Below are positions 6,121 through 13,574 of a stretch of DNA of 22,650 nt, piece after piece. Source of the stretch: a virus. The position numbers were made by a program, and so were the translations under genes. The notes below the pieces were generated by a model, which saw only the letters and a list, made by a program, of their open reading frames with translations, was not told the origin of the DNA and made no database searches. Position 1 is the stretch's first letter. Each line of letters starts with the position of its first letter. The stretch lies in IMG/VR virus record IMGVR_UViG_3300029951_000119, positions 1 to 22,650 of that record. One strand, given 5' to 3'.

Positions 6121-6402
6121 ATGTCCGCGATGCTTGCGAGCATGTCCACCGCTTCCGACATGCTTGCCAGTTACCTCGCCGCCGAGTCGGCGATTCTTCG
6201 CGGTCAAAAATTCCGCTGGGGCGACCGGGAGCTAACCCGCGCCGATCTGGCCATGGTGCAAGCGGGACGCCGTGAATGGGAGCGCAAGGCTGCCGCTGAG
6301 TCACGCGGTGGTGGACGGGCCGGCGTCTCGCTGGCCAACCTTTCCGGCATGCCCATGGCGCCCGCGGGCGGCGAGGGCGATGATCCGTTGCGCGGCCGAT
6401 GA
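6121..6402 (+). CDS. gpW-like head-tail joining protein
   Basis: Small helical protein (93 residues from the first ATG) placed between terminase and portal, the position of lambda gene W. The core SYLAAESAILRGQKFRWGDR, then ELTRADLAMVQAGRREWERK, matches the gpW pattern of an N-terminal helix, a short beta-hairpin around a charged Gly turn, and a second helix. In lambda, gpW is added after packaging and is needed before the next joining protein and the tail can attach. A Gly/Ser/Pro-rich tail follows. The start is uncertain: ATG codons at 6121, 6130 and 6142 are in frame, and the first two fall in a partly repeated stretch next to the cargo, with no strong ribosome binding site. The stop overlaps the portal start as ATGA. 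Confidence 0.65.
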   Translation: MSAMLASMSTASDMLASYLAAESAILRGQKFRWGDRELTRADLAMVQAGRREWERKAAAESRGGGRAGVSLANLSGMPMAPAGGEGDDPLRGR

Positions 6403-7949
6403 GCGCGGCGAAAAAACCGGCACTCATCGAGCGCGCGATTTTCGCGCTGTCTCCATCGTGGGCGGCCAGTCGCGCACATAACCGCCTGCGCGCTCAAGCG
6501 TATGGCAACGCTTACGACGCGGTGAACCGTTCGCGCCTGCGCAAGCGGCAGCGTGACTTTGGCAGCGGCAACAACGTGGCCGGCCTGGCGCATCGGGAGC
6601 TGCGCGACATGGCGCGCAACCTCGACCGCAACCACGACCTGAGTCGCGGCATTCTCAACACGCTGGTGCGCAACGTGGTCGGCCCCACCGGCATCGGTGT
6701 GCAGCCGCAGCCGCGTGATGCCGATGGCAACGTGCTGATGGATCTGGCCAAGCAGCTGGATGAGCTGTGGCAGCAGTGGAGCCTTCAGCCGGAAGTCACC
6801 GGCGAATTGAACCGCGCCCGTGCCGAACAGCTGATGGCGCGCACCTGGTTTCGCGATGGCGAGGGTCTGTGGCAATACCTTGAAGGCTCGGTGCCCAAGC
6901 TCAGCCACGGCACCAGCGTGCCGTTTTCGCTGGAGCTGCTGGAGCCCGATCTGCTGCCGATCGACTACAACGACAGTCAGAAGAACATCATCCAAGGCAT
7001 CGAAATTGATGCATGGGGCAAACCGCAGGGCTACTGGTTTTACAAGCAGCACCCCGGCGATCCGTTCGTGGCCGTGCCCACGCTCAAGCGGCTGGCTACC
7101 GATCGCGTTGGCCACATCAAGCTGGTGGACCGCATTGGCCAGCGCCGTGGCGTCAGCATGTTCGCCAGCGTGCTGGCTCGCCTCGATGACCTCAAAGACT
7201 ACGAAGAAAGCGAGCGCATCGCCGCGCGCATCGCGGCCAGCATGGCTGCCGTCATCAAGAAAGGTGACGCACAGTGCTACGAGCCCGAAAAAGCGGGCCA
7301 GCCGCGCAGCATGAACTTTGCCCCGGGCATGATCTTTGACGATCTGCTGCCGGGCGAGTCGGTCGAAACCATCGACAGCAACCGCCCGAACCCGAATGCG
7401 GTGACCTGGCGCGATGGCCAGATTCGCGCGGTGGCATGCGGCACCGACGTGAGCAACAGCAGCGCCAGCAAAAACTACAACGGCACCTATAGCGCGCAGC
7501 GGCAGGAGCTGGTCGAGCAAGACGCCGCGTATGGCGTGCTTCGTCAGGCGTTTATTGATCAGTGCACCAGCGAGGTGTACCGCCGCTTTGTTGCCGCGTG
7601 TCTCGCCGGCGGCCTGATCAAACCGGTCAGGGGCATGAGCTTTGCCCAGCTAAGCCATGCTGTGTATATGCCGCCGGTGATGCCGTGGATCGACCCGATT
7701 AAAGAGGTCACCGGCTGGCAGATGCAGGAAGACCGCTGCTACATCAGCGGCGCCGAGATCGTGCAGCGGCAGGGCCGCAACCCGGCCGACGTCATCCGCG
7801 GTCAGGGCAAATGGCAAAGCGACCTCAAGGCCGCCGGCATTGTCACGCAAGACGCGCCCACCGCACAGCCCATCTACAAAAAGCAGCCGCCGCCGGACGA
7901 CGACACGCCGGAACAAGCGGCCAACCCCGAGGCCACAGCTCATGCGTAA
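6399..7949 (+). CDS. Portal protein, lambda gpB family
   Basis: Forms the ring at one vertex of the head through which DNA enters and leaves and to which the tail attaches. The 516-residue product has the lambda-family opening (RRELRD-type helix NVAGLAHRELRDMARNLDRN, then SRGILNTLVRNVVGPTGIGV), a middle with FRDGEGLWQ and LELLEPDLLP, and the clip/wing blocks HIKLVDRIGQRRGVSMFA and NYNGTYSAQRQELVEQD. The C-terminal part retains MPWIDPIKEVTGWQMQ, as in other lambda-type portals, then a Pro/Asp-rich tail. It begins inside the preceding gene (ATGA) and overlaps the protease gene by 8 bases, so it is translated as part of a coupled operon. Length and conserved blocks look complete. Confidence 0.93.
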   Translation: MSAAKKPALIERAIFALSPSWAASRAHNRLRAQAYGNAYDAVNRSRLRKRQRDFGSGNNVAGLAHRELRDMARNLDRNHDLSRGILNTLVRNVVGPTGIGVQPQPRDADGNVLMDLAKQLDELWQQWSLQPEVTGELNRARAEQLMARTWFRDGEGLWQYLEGSVPKLSHGTSVPFSLELLEPDLLPIDYNDSQKNIIQGIEIDAWGKPQGYWFYKQHPGDPFVAVPTLKRLATDRVGHIKLVDRIGQRRGVSMFASVLARLDDLKDYEESERIAARIAASMAAVIKKGDAQCYEPEKAGQPRSMNFAPGMIFDDLLPGESVETIDSNRPNPNAVTWRDGQIRAVACGTDVSNSSASKNYNGTYSAQRQELVEQDAAYGVLRQAFIDQCTSEVYRRFVAACLAGGLIKPVRGMSFAQLSHAVYMPPVMPWIDPIKEVTGWQMQEDRCYISGAEIVQRQGRNPADVIRGQGKWQSDLKAAGIVTQDAPTAQPIYKKQPPPDDDTPEQAANPEATAHA

Positions 7950-10293
7950 ACACTCCCTCTCGCTTGCCATTGCTGGCCTGATGGCGGCGTGCTCGCCGCA
8001 CGCGCGCCTGTCGTCTCCGGCATTCGCCGCCGCCGATGGCAACGTGCCCACGATCCGCCCGCTGATGGTGCTGCGCCCGATCGCCAACACCACCGAGGCC
8101 GAGCTGCTGGTGTATGGCGATATCGGCGACAGCTGGTGGGGCGAGTCGGTCACTGCACTGAGCGTGGTGCAGCAGCTGCAGGCACTACCGGCCAACACCA
8201 CGCAGATCAATGTGCGGATCAACAGCTACGGCGGCAGCGTGAGCGATGGCATCGCCATCTATAACGCGCTCAAGCGGCACCGTGCCCGCGTCGTCGTCAC
8301 CGTTGACGGCGTGGCCATGTCCAGCGCCAGCTTGATCGCGATGGCGGGCGATGAGATCCAGATGCCGGCCACCTCGCTGTTGATGATCCACGCACCGTGG
8401 GGCGTCGCGCAGGGCAACGCGCAGGACATGCGCGTCATGGCCGACGTGCTCGACACCTACGCCCAGGCGATGGCCGGCGCCTACGCCAACAAAACCGGCA
8501 AGCCTAATGCCGACATGTTGGCGCTGCTGTCGGATGGGCAGGACCACTACTACACAGGTGAGCAATCCGTGGCCGAGGGCTTCGCCGACGCGCTGGTCGC
8601 CGCCACCGCGGACCTCGGCGACGAGGCGGACAACAAGAACGCGAGCGCCCGTGCCGCTGGCGTCCATCGGCTGCTGGCCGGTGCGCCCGATCACATCAAA
8701 CAGATCGCTGTCGCCGCCGCCGCGCGTCATCCGGCCGCGCTGCCCGAACTGGCCAAGCCGCGCATGCGCATGCCGGCGGGTTTCGATGCGCAATCCCTTG
8801 AACAGGCGCTGGCATCCGCCAGCGGTCAACAGGCCCTGATGGCCGCACTCACCACGGCCGCCACGGCCGAATCTGGAGACGACGATATGAAACTTCGCAA
8901 GCTGTTTGCCGCGGGCTTCCGCAACAAGCTCGGCGCGGACGGTGGCGAAGGTGGCGGCGGCGTTGCCGCGACCGTCGCCGACGTCCACGCCGCGTTGCGC
9001 ACCCGCAACGAGGAAATCAAGGCCGTGCTGGAACCGTACATGCGCCGCGAGGGCGTCAGTGCGCTGTACACCGCCGCGCTGGCGGATCCCTCGGCCACCG
9101 TCGACAGCGTCCGCGCGAGCTTGCTGCCGATCCTCGGCGGCGCCTCCGAGCCGGCGGGCAGCGCGATGCACATTCAGATGGGCACCAGCGAAAACGAAAA
9201 AATGCGCGGCGCGGCGGAGCAGCTGCTGATGGCCCGCTATGGCCTGATCCATGGCGATGCGGCCGTGGCCGCACGACAGGGCAACCCGTTCGGCAGTGCG
9301 TCGCTGATCAGTATGGCCGAGCAGATGCTGGTCCGCGGCGGCGCTAATACCCGCCACATGGGCCGCGAAGAAATTGCCCAGCGCGCGCTGGCCGCGGGCG
9401 GTCAGACCACGAGCGATTTCCCGGTGTTGCTGGAGAACGTGCTGCACAAGGCGCTGCTGGGCGGCTATTCCGCCTCGGCATTCACCTGGATGCGCTTCTG
9501 CACCATCGGCACCCTGATCGACTACCGCCCGCACAGCCGTTACCACCTCAGCTCGTTTAGCGATCTGAAAGTGGCCAATGAACGCGGCGAGTATGAGAAC
9601 GGCGTGCTGGGCGATGGCGCCAAGGAAACCATCCAAGGCAAGCGCAAGGGCCGCATTCTGGAGATCACGCCGGAAGTGTTGATCAATGATGACCTCGGTG
9701 CGCTGATCCGTGTATCCGGCGCGCTAGGGCAGGCCGCAGGCCGCACCATCGAAAAAGACGTTTACAGCCTGTTCGCCGCGAACGGTGGCAACGGCCCGAC
9801 GATGAACGACGGCAAGCCGCTGTTTCATGTCGACCACGGCAACATCGCCGCGACCGGCGGCGTGCCGAGCGTCGCGAGCTTCGATGCGGCACGCACGGCG
9901 ATGGCCGGGCAGATGGATCCGGGCGGTAACGACTTCCTCGATATCACCCCGGCCATCTGGCTCGGCCCGTTGGCGCTCGGGGGCTCCGCTCGCGTGATTA
10001 ATCGCGCTGAGTACGACCCGGACACGCCGAACAAGTTGCAGCGCCCGAACATGGTGCAGAACCAGTTCAAGGACCTCATCGATACGCCGCGCCTGGCTGG
10101 GGATCCGTGGTACGCGCTGGCCGACTCCGCTACCGAGGCCGTGTTCGAGGTCGCGTTCCTCGACGGCATCCAGACGCCGACGCTGGAGCAGGAGCTGAAT
10201 TTCCGCAGTGACGGTATCGCGTGGAAAGCCGCCCACCGCTACGGCGTGGCCGCCGTGGGCTGGCGCGGTATCCACAAGAACCCGGGCAAGTAG
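7942..10293 (+). CDS. Prohead protease / major capsid fusion protein (ClpP-type protease + Mu gpT-like capsid)
   Basis: A 783-residue polyprotein. The start at 7942 has GAGG 9 bases upstream and overlaps the portal end. Residues about 45-225 are a ClpP/S14-type protease: NSYGGSVSDG, catalytic Ser127 in GVAMSSAS, His150 in MIHAPWG, and a likely Asp216 in GFADAL. An Ala-rich, probably scaffold-like region follows. From about residue 480 to the end is a Mu gpT-like capsid domain (TWMRFCTIGTLIDYRPHSRY, LFHVDHGN, GVAAVGWRG). Protease-capsid fusions of this kind are known in proteobacterial prophages. Two oddities: residues 1-30 resemble a Sec signal sequence (MRKHSLSLAIAGLMAAC... then PAFA-A), and Met316 (ATG 8887) has its own strong ribosome binding site. 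Confidence 0.9.
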   Translation: MRKHSLSLAIAGLMAACSPHARLSSPAFAAADGNVPTIRPLMVLRPIANTTEAELLVYGDIGDSWWGESVTALSVVQQLQALPANTTQINVRINSYGGSVSDGIAIYNALKRHRARVVVTVDGVAMSSASLIAMAGDEIQMPATSLLMIHAPWGVAQGNAQDMRVMADVLDTYAQAMAGAYANKTGKPNADMLALLSDGQDHYYTGEQSVAEGFADALVAATADLGDEADNKNASARAAGVHRLLAGAPDHIKQIAVAAAARHPAALPELAKPRMRMPAGFDAQSLEQALASASGQQALMAALTTAATAESGDDDMKLRKLFAAGFRNKLGADGGEGGGGVAATVADVHAALRTRNEEIKAVLEPYMRREGVSALYTAALADPSATVDSVRASLLPILGGASEPAGSAMHIQMGTSENEKMRGAAEQLLMARYGLIHGDAAVAARQGNPFGSASLISMAEQMLVRGGANTRHMGREEIAQRALAAGGQTTSDFPVLLENVLHKALLGGYSASAFTWMRFCTIGTLIDYRPHSRYHLSSFSDLKVANERGEYENGVLGDGAKETIQGKRKGRILEITPEVLINDDLGALIRVSGALGQAAGRTIEKDVYSLFAANGGNGPTMNDGKPLFHVDHGNIAATGGVPSVASFDAARTAMAGQMDPGGNDFLDITPAIWLGPLALGGSARVINRAEYDPDTPNKLQRPNMVQNQFKDLIDTPRLAGDPWYALADSATEAVFEVAFLDGIQTPTLEQELNFRSDGIAWKAAHRYGVAAVGWRGIHKNPGK
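8875..8889 (+). promoter_or_regulatory. Internal ribosome binding site and start for free capsid protein
   Basis: Inside the protease/capsid gene, GGAG (8875-8878) lies exactly 8 bases before an in-frame ATG (8887). The product would be a 468-residue scaffold-plus-capsid protein beginning MKLRKLFAAG, made without the protease. The start falls right at the junction after the protease and its linker (ESGDDD). In lambda, nested in-frame starts in gene C similarly provide scaffold in excess over protease. Use in vivo is inference. Confidence 0.55.
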
Positions 10294-10304
10294 TCGCCCA
10301 CGCG

Positions 10305-10326
10305 GTGGCGCGGGTCCCCGCGCCAC
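10305..10326 (+). repeat. Strong GC hairpin between capsid and decoration genes
   Basis: GTGGCGCGGG and CCCGCGCCAC are perfect reverse complements separated by two bases; sterically this is a 9-bp stem with a GTCC loop. It sits 12 bases after the capsid stop and ends 36 bases before the next start. No T-run follows, so it is more likely a transcript-stabilising or partial attenuation element than a true terminator. Confidence 0.6.
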
Positions 10327-10362
10327 GACGGCACACCTCTCTTACGTTTCGGAGCAGAACCC

Positions 10363-10731
10363 ATGACCACGCGATACATCAAGCCTGGCGAAGCGCTTGA
10401 CCATACGAACCACAGCGGTGCTGCCATCAACGTCAACGACGTCATTGTCGCCGGTGCGTTGGTTGCCGTTGCCGCCACCAACATCGCCATCGGCGCCACC
10501 GGCACGATGCTGGCCAACGGCGTGTTCACCCTGCCAAAGAAAGCCGGCACCGCGATACCGGAAGGTACCCGCGTCACTTGGTCGGTGGCGGATAAGGCTT
10601 TCATCGTGGGCGCCGGTGTCGCCGGTGACGTGGCGAATGCCGGCATCGTGGTGGAGGCCGACGCGGCCGCAGGCGATACCAGCGCCCGCGTGCTGATCGC
10701 ACCCGGTCTCGGCACCGTGGTGGCAGCCTAA
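10363..10731 (+). CDS. Capsid decoration/stabilising protein, DUF2190-like
   Basis: The 122-residue product begins with TTRYIKPGEALDHTN and continues with repeated beta-strand turns (VNDVIVAGALVAVAATNIAI and VFTLPKKAGTAIPEGTRVTW). It ends in a C-terminal Gly/Ala/Val-rich stretch with GDTSARVLIAPG. This is the arrangement of DUF2190 proteins, which lie directly after the capsid gene in many phages and are thought to coat the head surface as trimers, like lambda gpD. The start has GGAG about 8 bases upstream. The position straight after the capsid gene supports the role. Nothing unusual is seen apart from the preceding hairpin. Confidence 0.8.
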   Translation: MTTRYIKPGEALDHTNHSGAAINVNDVIVAGALVAVAATNIAIGATGTMLANGVFTLPKKAGTAIPEGTRVTWSVADKAFIVGAGVAGDVANAGIVVEADAAAGDTSARVLIAPGLGTVVAA

Positions 10732-10733
10732 CC

Positions 10734-11027
10734 ATGCTGAGCGACTTCGCCGCCATGCACAGTGATTTGCTTGCCGAACTTGGCGAGCCTGGCACCGTCG
10801 TGCGTGGCGAAGCCGATCCGGTACCGCTGACCCTGTTTGTTGACGATGCCGTGCAGGACGTGGGCCAGTACGGTCGCGTGGTCGGCAACAAGCGCGTGTT
10901 GGGCATGCTGAAAGCCGAGTGGCAGCCCAAGCGCGGCGACACGTTCACTGTGCGCGGCGGCACCAGCAAGGCGGAAGAAATTGCCAGCGACGACGGCATC
11001 GTCGTGGTGGTGGTGATGCATGGCTGA
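10734..11027 (+). CDS. Head-tail joining protein, gpFII-like
   Basis: Small 97-residue protein that starts two bases after the decoration gene. The sequence EADPVPLTLFVDDAVQDVGQ, then GMLKAEWQPKRGDTFTVRGG, then a run of beta-forming Val residues (VVVVVMHG) fits the beta-barrel head-tail joining proteins of the lambda gpFII type found in this position. In lambda, gpFII binds the completed head and forms the knob to which the tail attaches. The last codons overlap the start of the next gene by 8 bases. A head-closure protein of another beta-barrel family is the main alternative. Confidence 0.65.
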   Translation: MLSDFAAMHSDLLAELGEPGTVVRGEADPVPLTLFVDDAVQDVGQYGRVVGNKRVLGMLKAEWQPKRGDTFTVRGGTSKAEEIASDDGIVVVVVMHG

Positions 11028-11505
11028 TCTTCATCGGAGTGCAGCCATCGTCGCCGCGCCATCGCGCACCTGGTCGCTGATCCTCGCGCTACAAGCGCAG
11101 CTCGCGACCATCCGCGTGACCAACGGCTACCTCACCGACCTCGGCGCCCATATCTGGACCACCGACAGCCAGCGCAGCAGTGATGAGGCGCTCGGCCTGA
11201 TGATCTATAGCGAGCCCATTGTCGGTCCCGGCCTGGACCGCGAGCGCCCGGGCAAGCCAGTGCGTGATTTCACTATCCTGCTGGAGTGCATCGTCGGCAC
11301 CGATCTGGACGATGCGCAGCAGCAGATTCACGGCGTTATTGAAGATATCGAGGTGTGCGTGGCGAATTTCGCCAAGCAGCCGGCGGTGCTGGGTGCCCTG
11401 CAATGCACGGCGATGCACGTAGCTGATATCGCCATCCTCGACCGGCCCGAAGGTGCGGCGGTGATCGCTGCGCAGGCGCGCGTCGTCGCGAGGTACTTCC
11501 GATGA
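11020..11505 (+). CDS. Probable tail terminator/completion protein
   Basis: A 161-residue protein with the block QLATIRVTNGYLTDLGAHIW near the N-terminus, followed by LGLMIYSEPIVGP and PVRDFTILLECIVG. This is a mixed alpha/beta layout typical of tail-completion (terminator) proteins that cap the tail tube at the head end. The C-terminal half is an amphipathic helix region and a strand (AAVIAAQARVVARYFR). The position between head-joining and gpZ/tube genes fits this role. It overlaps its neighbours on both sides (8 and 4 bases). The exact family (gpU-like or related) cannot be fixed by eye. Confidence 0.6.
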   Translation: MADLHRSAAIVAAPSRTWSLILALQAQLATIRVTNGYLTDLGAHIWTTDSQRSSDEALGLMIYSEPIVGPGLDRERPGKPVRDFTILLECIVGTDLDDAQQQIHGVIEDIEVCVANFAKQPAVLGALQCTAMHVADIAILDRPEGAAVIAAQARVVARYFR

Positions 11506-12125
11506 GCCGTTACACCCGCCTCGCCGTGGAGTTGACCGGCGCAGTGGACGCTATGCAGGACATGCAGCAGATCCCTGCGCGCATCCTGCTGGCACAGAAA
11601 CGCGCGATCGGCACCGTCCAGCGCAAGCTGCCTACCGAGGCGAAGCGCGATATCGGCGCCGAGTACAACCTGCTCGCCGGCCGCATCGCCGATGGGCTCA
11701 ACACGCGCGTCAGCAGTGATGGCATCAGCCTGGTGGGCAAGGCGCGCGGCATCAACGCCATCCAGTTCGGCGCCACGTGGAGCCGGATCACCGGCAGCGG
11801 TCTGGTCGCCACCAGCAGCCGCCGCCACTTCACCGCCATTCGCTACCGCGGCGCGTTGCGCGGCGACTCCATGCTGGGTGCCAAATTCGCCATGAAGCGC
11901 GGCGCCGCGCCCACCGTCCACGCGGGCAGCTTCATTGCGCGCGGCAAAAACGGCGCGCTGCTGGTATTCGAGCGCAGCGGCGCCAAGCGTCTGCCGCTGC
12001 AGGGCTTGTACGGCCCGAGCGTCGGCCAGATGCTCAAGCACGGCCGCCGCCCCGAGCGCCTCGTGGATTTCGCCATCCGCACCTTGCAGAGCGAGCAGGT
12101 GCGCCTGCTTGGGCGCACCCCATGA
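11502..12125 (+). CDS. Minor tail protein Z-like (gpZ family)
   Basis: A 207-residue protein with features of the gpZ family: an N-terminal helical section with LLAQKRAIGTVQRKLPTEAK and RDIGAEYNLLAGRIADGL, a middle beta region (ISLVGKARGINAIQFGA), and the conserved end LPLQGLYGPSVGQMLKHGRR. In lambda gpZ is needed for a tail that connects correctly with the head and passes DNA properly. The start overlaps the previous gene as ATGA. The protein is close to the length of lambda gpZ and looks intact. Confidence 0.75.
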   Translation: MSRYTRLAVELTGAVDAMQDMQQIPARILLAQKRAIGTVQRKLPTEAKRDIGAEYNLLAGRIADGLNTRVSSDGISLVGKARGINAIQFGATWSRITGSGLVATSSRRHFTAIRYRGALRGDSMLGAKFAMKRGAAPTVHAGSFIARGKNGALLVFERSGAKRLPLQGLYGPSVGQMLKHGRRPERLVDFAIRTLQSEQVRLLGRTP

Positions 12126-12170
12126 AACTCACGTTGACCAAACCGCACACGACCACCGGAGCGCACGACC

Positions 12171-12959
12171 ATGCCCAATCCTGAAACCTATTACTACGGC
12201 CAAGGCCGCGTCTCCATTGCCTTACGCGATGCCGTCACCGGCGTGCTGGGCAAATGGCGCTGGATTGGCGACGTCAGCGCGCTGAGCATCAAGCTCAGCG
12301 TGGACAAGGTGCAGCATAACGAAAGCTATAGCGGCCAGATTTCGCAGACGCGTTCGTTTCCGACCAAGAAAACCGCCACGCTCGACATGACGGTGAACCA
12401 GATCGACGCCGACAACCTGGCGCTGTCCCTGTTCGGCACCACGCAGGTGCAGGCCGGCGGCACCGCTGCAGCTGAAGCTTTGCCGGCGGGCTTGGTCGCT
12501 GGCGACGTCTTCTACCTCGCCAATCCGGGCGTGGCCAGCGTCGTGATTACGGACAGCACCGCGACCCCGAAAACATTGGTGCAAGGCACCGACTACGTGG
12601 TGGAGGATGTCGGCTTTGGTCGCTGCCGTCTTCTCAGTGTCGGCACCTATACGCAGCCGTTCAAGGCCGGCTATACGTACGGCGCGCGCAAGTCGGTCGG
12701 CATGTTCACCGCCGCCCAGCCCAACGTGGCCGTGCGCTATGAGGGCCTGAACCTGGCCGAGGGCAACGCGCCGGTGTTGGTCGATCTGTACAAGGTCGCC
12801 ACCGATCCGCTGCAAGAGCTGGCGCTGATCAGCAGCGGCAACGACGTCACCGGTATGCAGGTGAGTGGCGGCATCTTGCTCGACAGCAGCAAGCCGTCCA
12901 CCGGTGCGCTCGGTCAGTTCGGCGCCATCACGCAGATCACGCAGGCCGTGGCGCCCTGA
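12171..12959 (+). CDS. Major tail tube protein
   Basis: A 262-residue, beta-rich protein preceded by GGAG 9 bases upstream, a good site for a highly expressed gene. It opens with NPETYYYGQGRVSIALRD and contains ETYYYG-type and GNVSALSIKL-like strands; the segment TRSFPTKKTATLDMTVNQID and the C-terminal block EGNAPVLVDLYKV, then SGNDVTGMQVSGGILLD, are typical of siphovirus tube proteins. Subunits stack as rings around the tape measure. A mid-protein insert (residues about 95-185) interrupts the core and may be an outward-facing domain. It is followed directly by the tail chaperone gene, the usual order in lambda-type tails. Confidence 0.85.
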   Translation: MPNPETYYYGQGRVSIALRDAVTGVLGKWRWIGDVSALSIKLSVDKVQHNESYSGQISQTRSFPTKKTATLDMTVNQIDADNLALSLFGTTQVQAGGTAAAEALPAGLVAGDVFYLANPGVASVVITDSTATPKTLVQGTDYVVEDVGFGRCRLLSVGTYTQPFKAGYTYGARKSVGMFTAAQPNVAVRYEGLNLAEGNAPVLVDLYKVATDPLQELALISSGNDVTGMQVSGGILLDSSKPSTGALGQFGAITQITQAVAP

Positions 12960-13441
12960 TGACCACGGCGACCGATAACACCGGTGGCGCGCTGGACACC
13001 GCCATCCTGCTGCCGGATCGCACCACCACCGTCGCCGGCAGGGCGGTGGTGATGCGTGAATACAGCTTTGCCGAAAGCCTGCGGCACTTCGCGCTGATCG
13101 CCGCGCTCAGCGATGCCATGACCGGCATTGCGCTGAATCGCGATTTTCACGATTTCGATTCGCTGCGGGCGGCCTTTGGCGCCAACGCCGACGGCGTGAT
13201 GGAGCTAATTGCGATTGCCTGCGATCAGCCGGTGGCATGGGTGCGCGGTCTGAATGCCGACGATGGCGAAACGGTGCACATGCTGTGGTGGGGAGTGAAC
13301 GCGGATTTTTTTCTGCGACGCGTCCTGCTCAGCGTCAAGCTGCGAAAGGTGCGCGAACTCGCTGGGCTGACATCTTCGCCACCCTCACCGCCGCCGGACA
13401 CGACGCGCGAAGCCTCACCGGATACACCCAGCGGCAGCTGA
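12959..13441 (+). CDS. Tail assembly chaperone, gpG-like (frame-0 product)
   Basis: A 160-residue protein between tube and tape measure genes, the position of lambda gene G. It contains a helical region (VVMREYSFAESLRHFALIAA, DFDSLRAAFGANADGVMELI). The product reads through the slippery heptamer at 13306-13312 (residues DFFLRR) and ends with a Ser/Pro-rich tail produced by reading past the end of the overlap. The -1 frame continues with a sequence typical of the T domain, so this gene is expected to be read partly as a GT fusion. The chaperones coat the tape measure during tail assembly and are absent from the mature tail. Confidence 0.8.
   Translation: MTTATDNTGGALDTAILLPDRTTTVAGRAVVMREYSFAESLRHFALIAALSDAMTGIALNRDFHDFDSLRAAFGANADGVMELIAIACDQPVAWVRGLNADDGETVHMLWWGVNADFFLRRVLLSVKLRKVRELAGLTSSPPSPPPDTTREASPDTPSGS
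13306..13312 (+). promoter_or_regulatory. Programmed -1 frameshift slippery site T_TTT_TTT
   Basis: Seven consecutive T fall in the frame as gaT TTT TTT ctg, a perfect X_XXY_YYZ heptamer, in a very GC-rich gene. A short stem (GACGC 13317-13321 with GCGTC 13332-13336) starts 4 bases downstream. Slippage by -1 joins gene G to the T reading frame. A second weaker candidate is GCGAAAG at 13342-13348, which resembles lambda's GGGAAAG but has a C at position 2. Either gives an uninterrupted GT product. Confidence 0.65.
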
Positions 13442-13566
13442 TGCTGTTCTACGACGCGGCGCTTCGTAAAGAGCGTCGCGATCGTCGGGCACGCGTCACG
13501 GATATGGCGGCCGCCCATGTCGGCGGCAAAGCAGCCACTGACTACATCGCGCACTTGAAGGATTAA
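13313..13566 (+). CDS. T part of the GT tail assembly chaperone (-1 frame extension)
   Basis: This frame has no credible start of its own; the first ATG in frame (13237) gives a junk N-terminus. The part after the G gene overlap is clearly coding: TRWADIFATLTAAGHDARSL, then GYTQRQLMLFYDAALRKERR, and a C-terminal helix ending ATDYIAHLKD. A WADI/GYT helix pair with a basic helix is typical of the T domain that binds tube and tape measure proteins. Translation by -1 frameshift from gene G would give a fusion of about 201 residues. The stop lies 8 bases before the tape measure start, keeping the usual G-GT-H order. Confidence 0.75.
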
Positions 13567-13574
13567 CACCCACG

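Noticed and set aside
6052-6207. N-terminal extension of the TIR gene
   Set aside because: It would overlap the gpW-like gene and the dyad; the Met at 6051 begins the recognisable helical region.
6204-7520. Reverse-strand 438-codon frame opposite the portal gene
   Set aside because: Antisense shadow; the + strand has clear portal motifs throughout.
7840-7941. 34-codon upstream extension of the protease/capsid gene
   Set aside because: Lies wholly inside the portal gene, gives a Ser/Arg/Thr/Pro-rich product, and ATG 7942 has GAGG at proper spacing.
8185-9636. Reverse-strand 483-codon frame opposite the protease/capsid gene
   Set aside because: Shadow frame in GC-rich sequence; low-complexity His/Arg/Gly/Ala product and no ribosome binding context.
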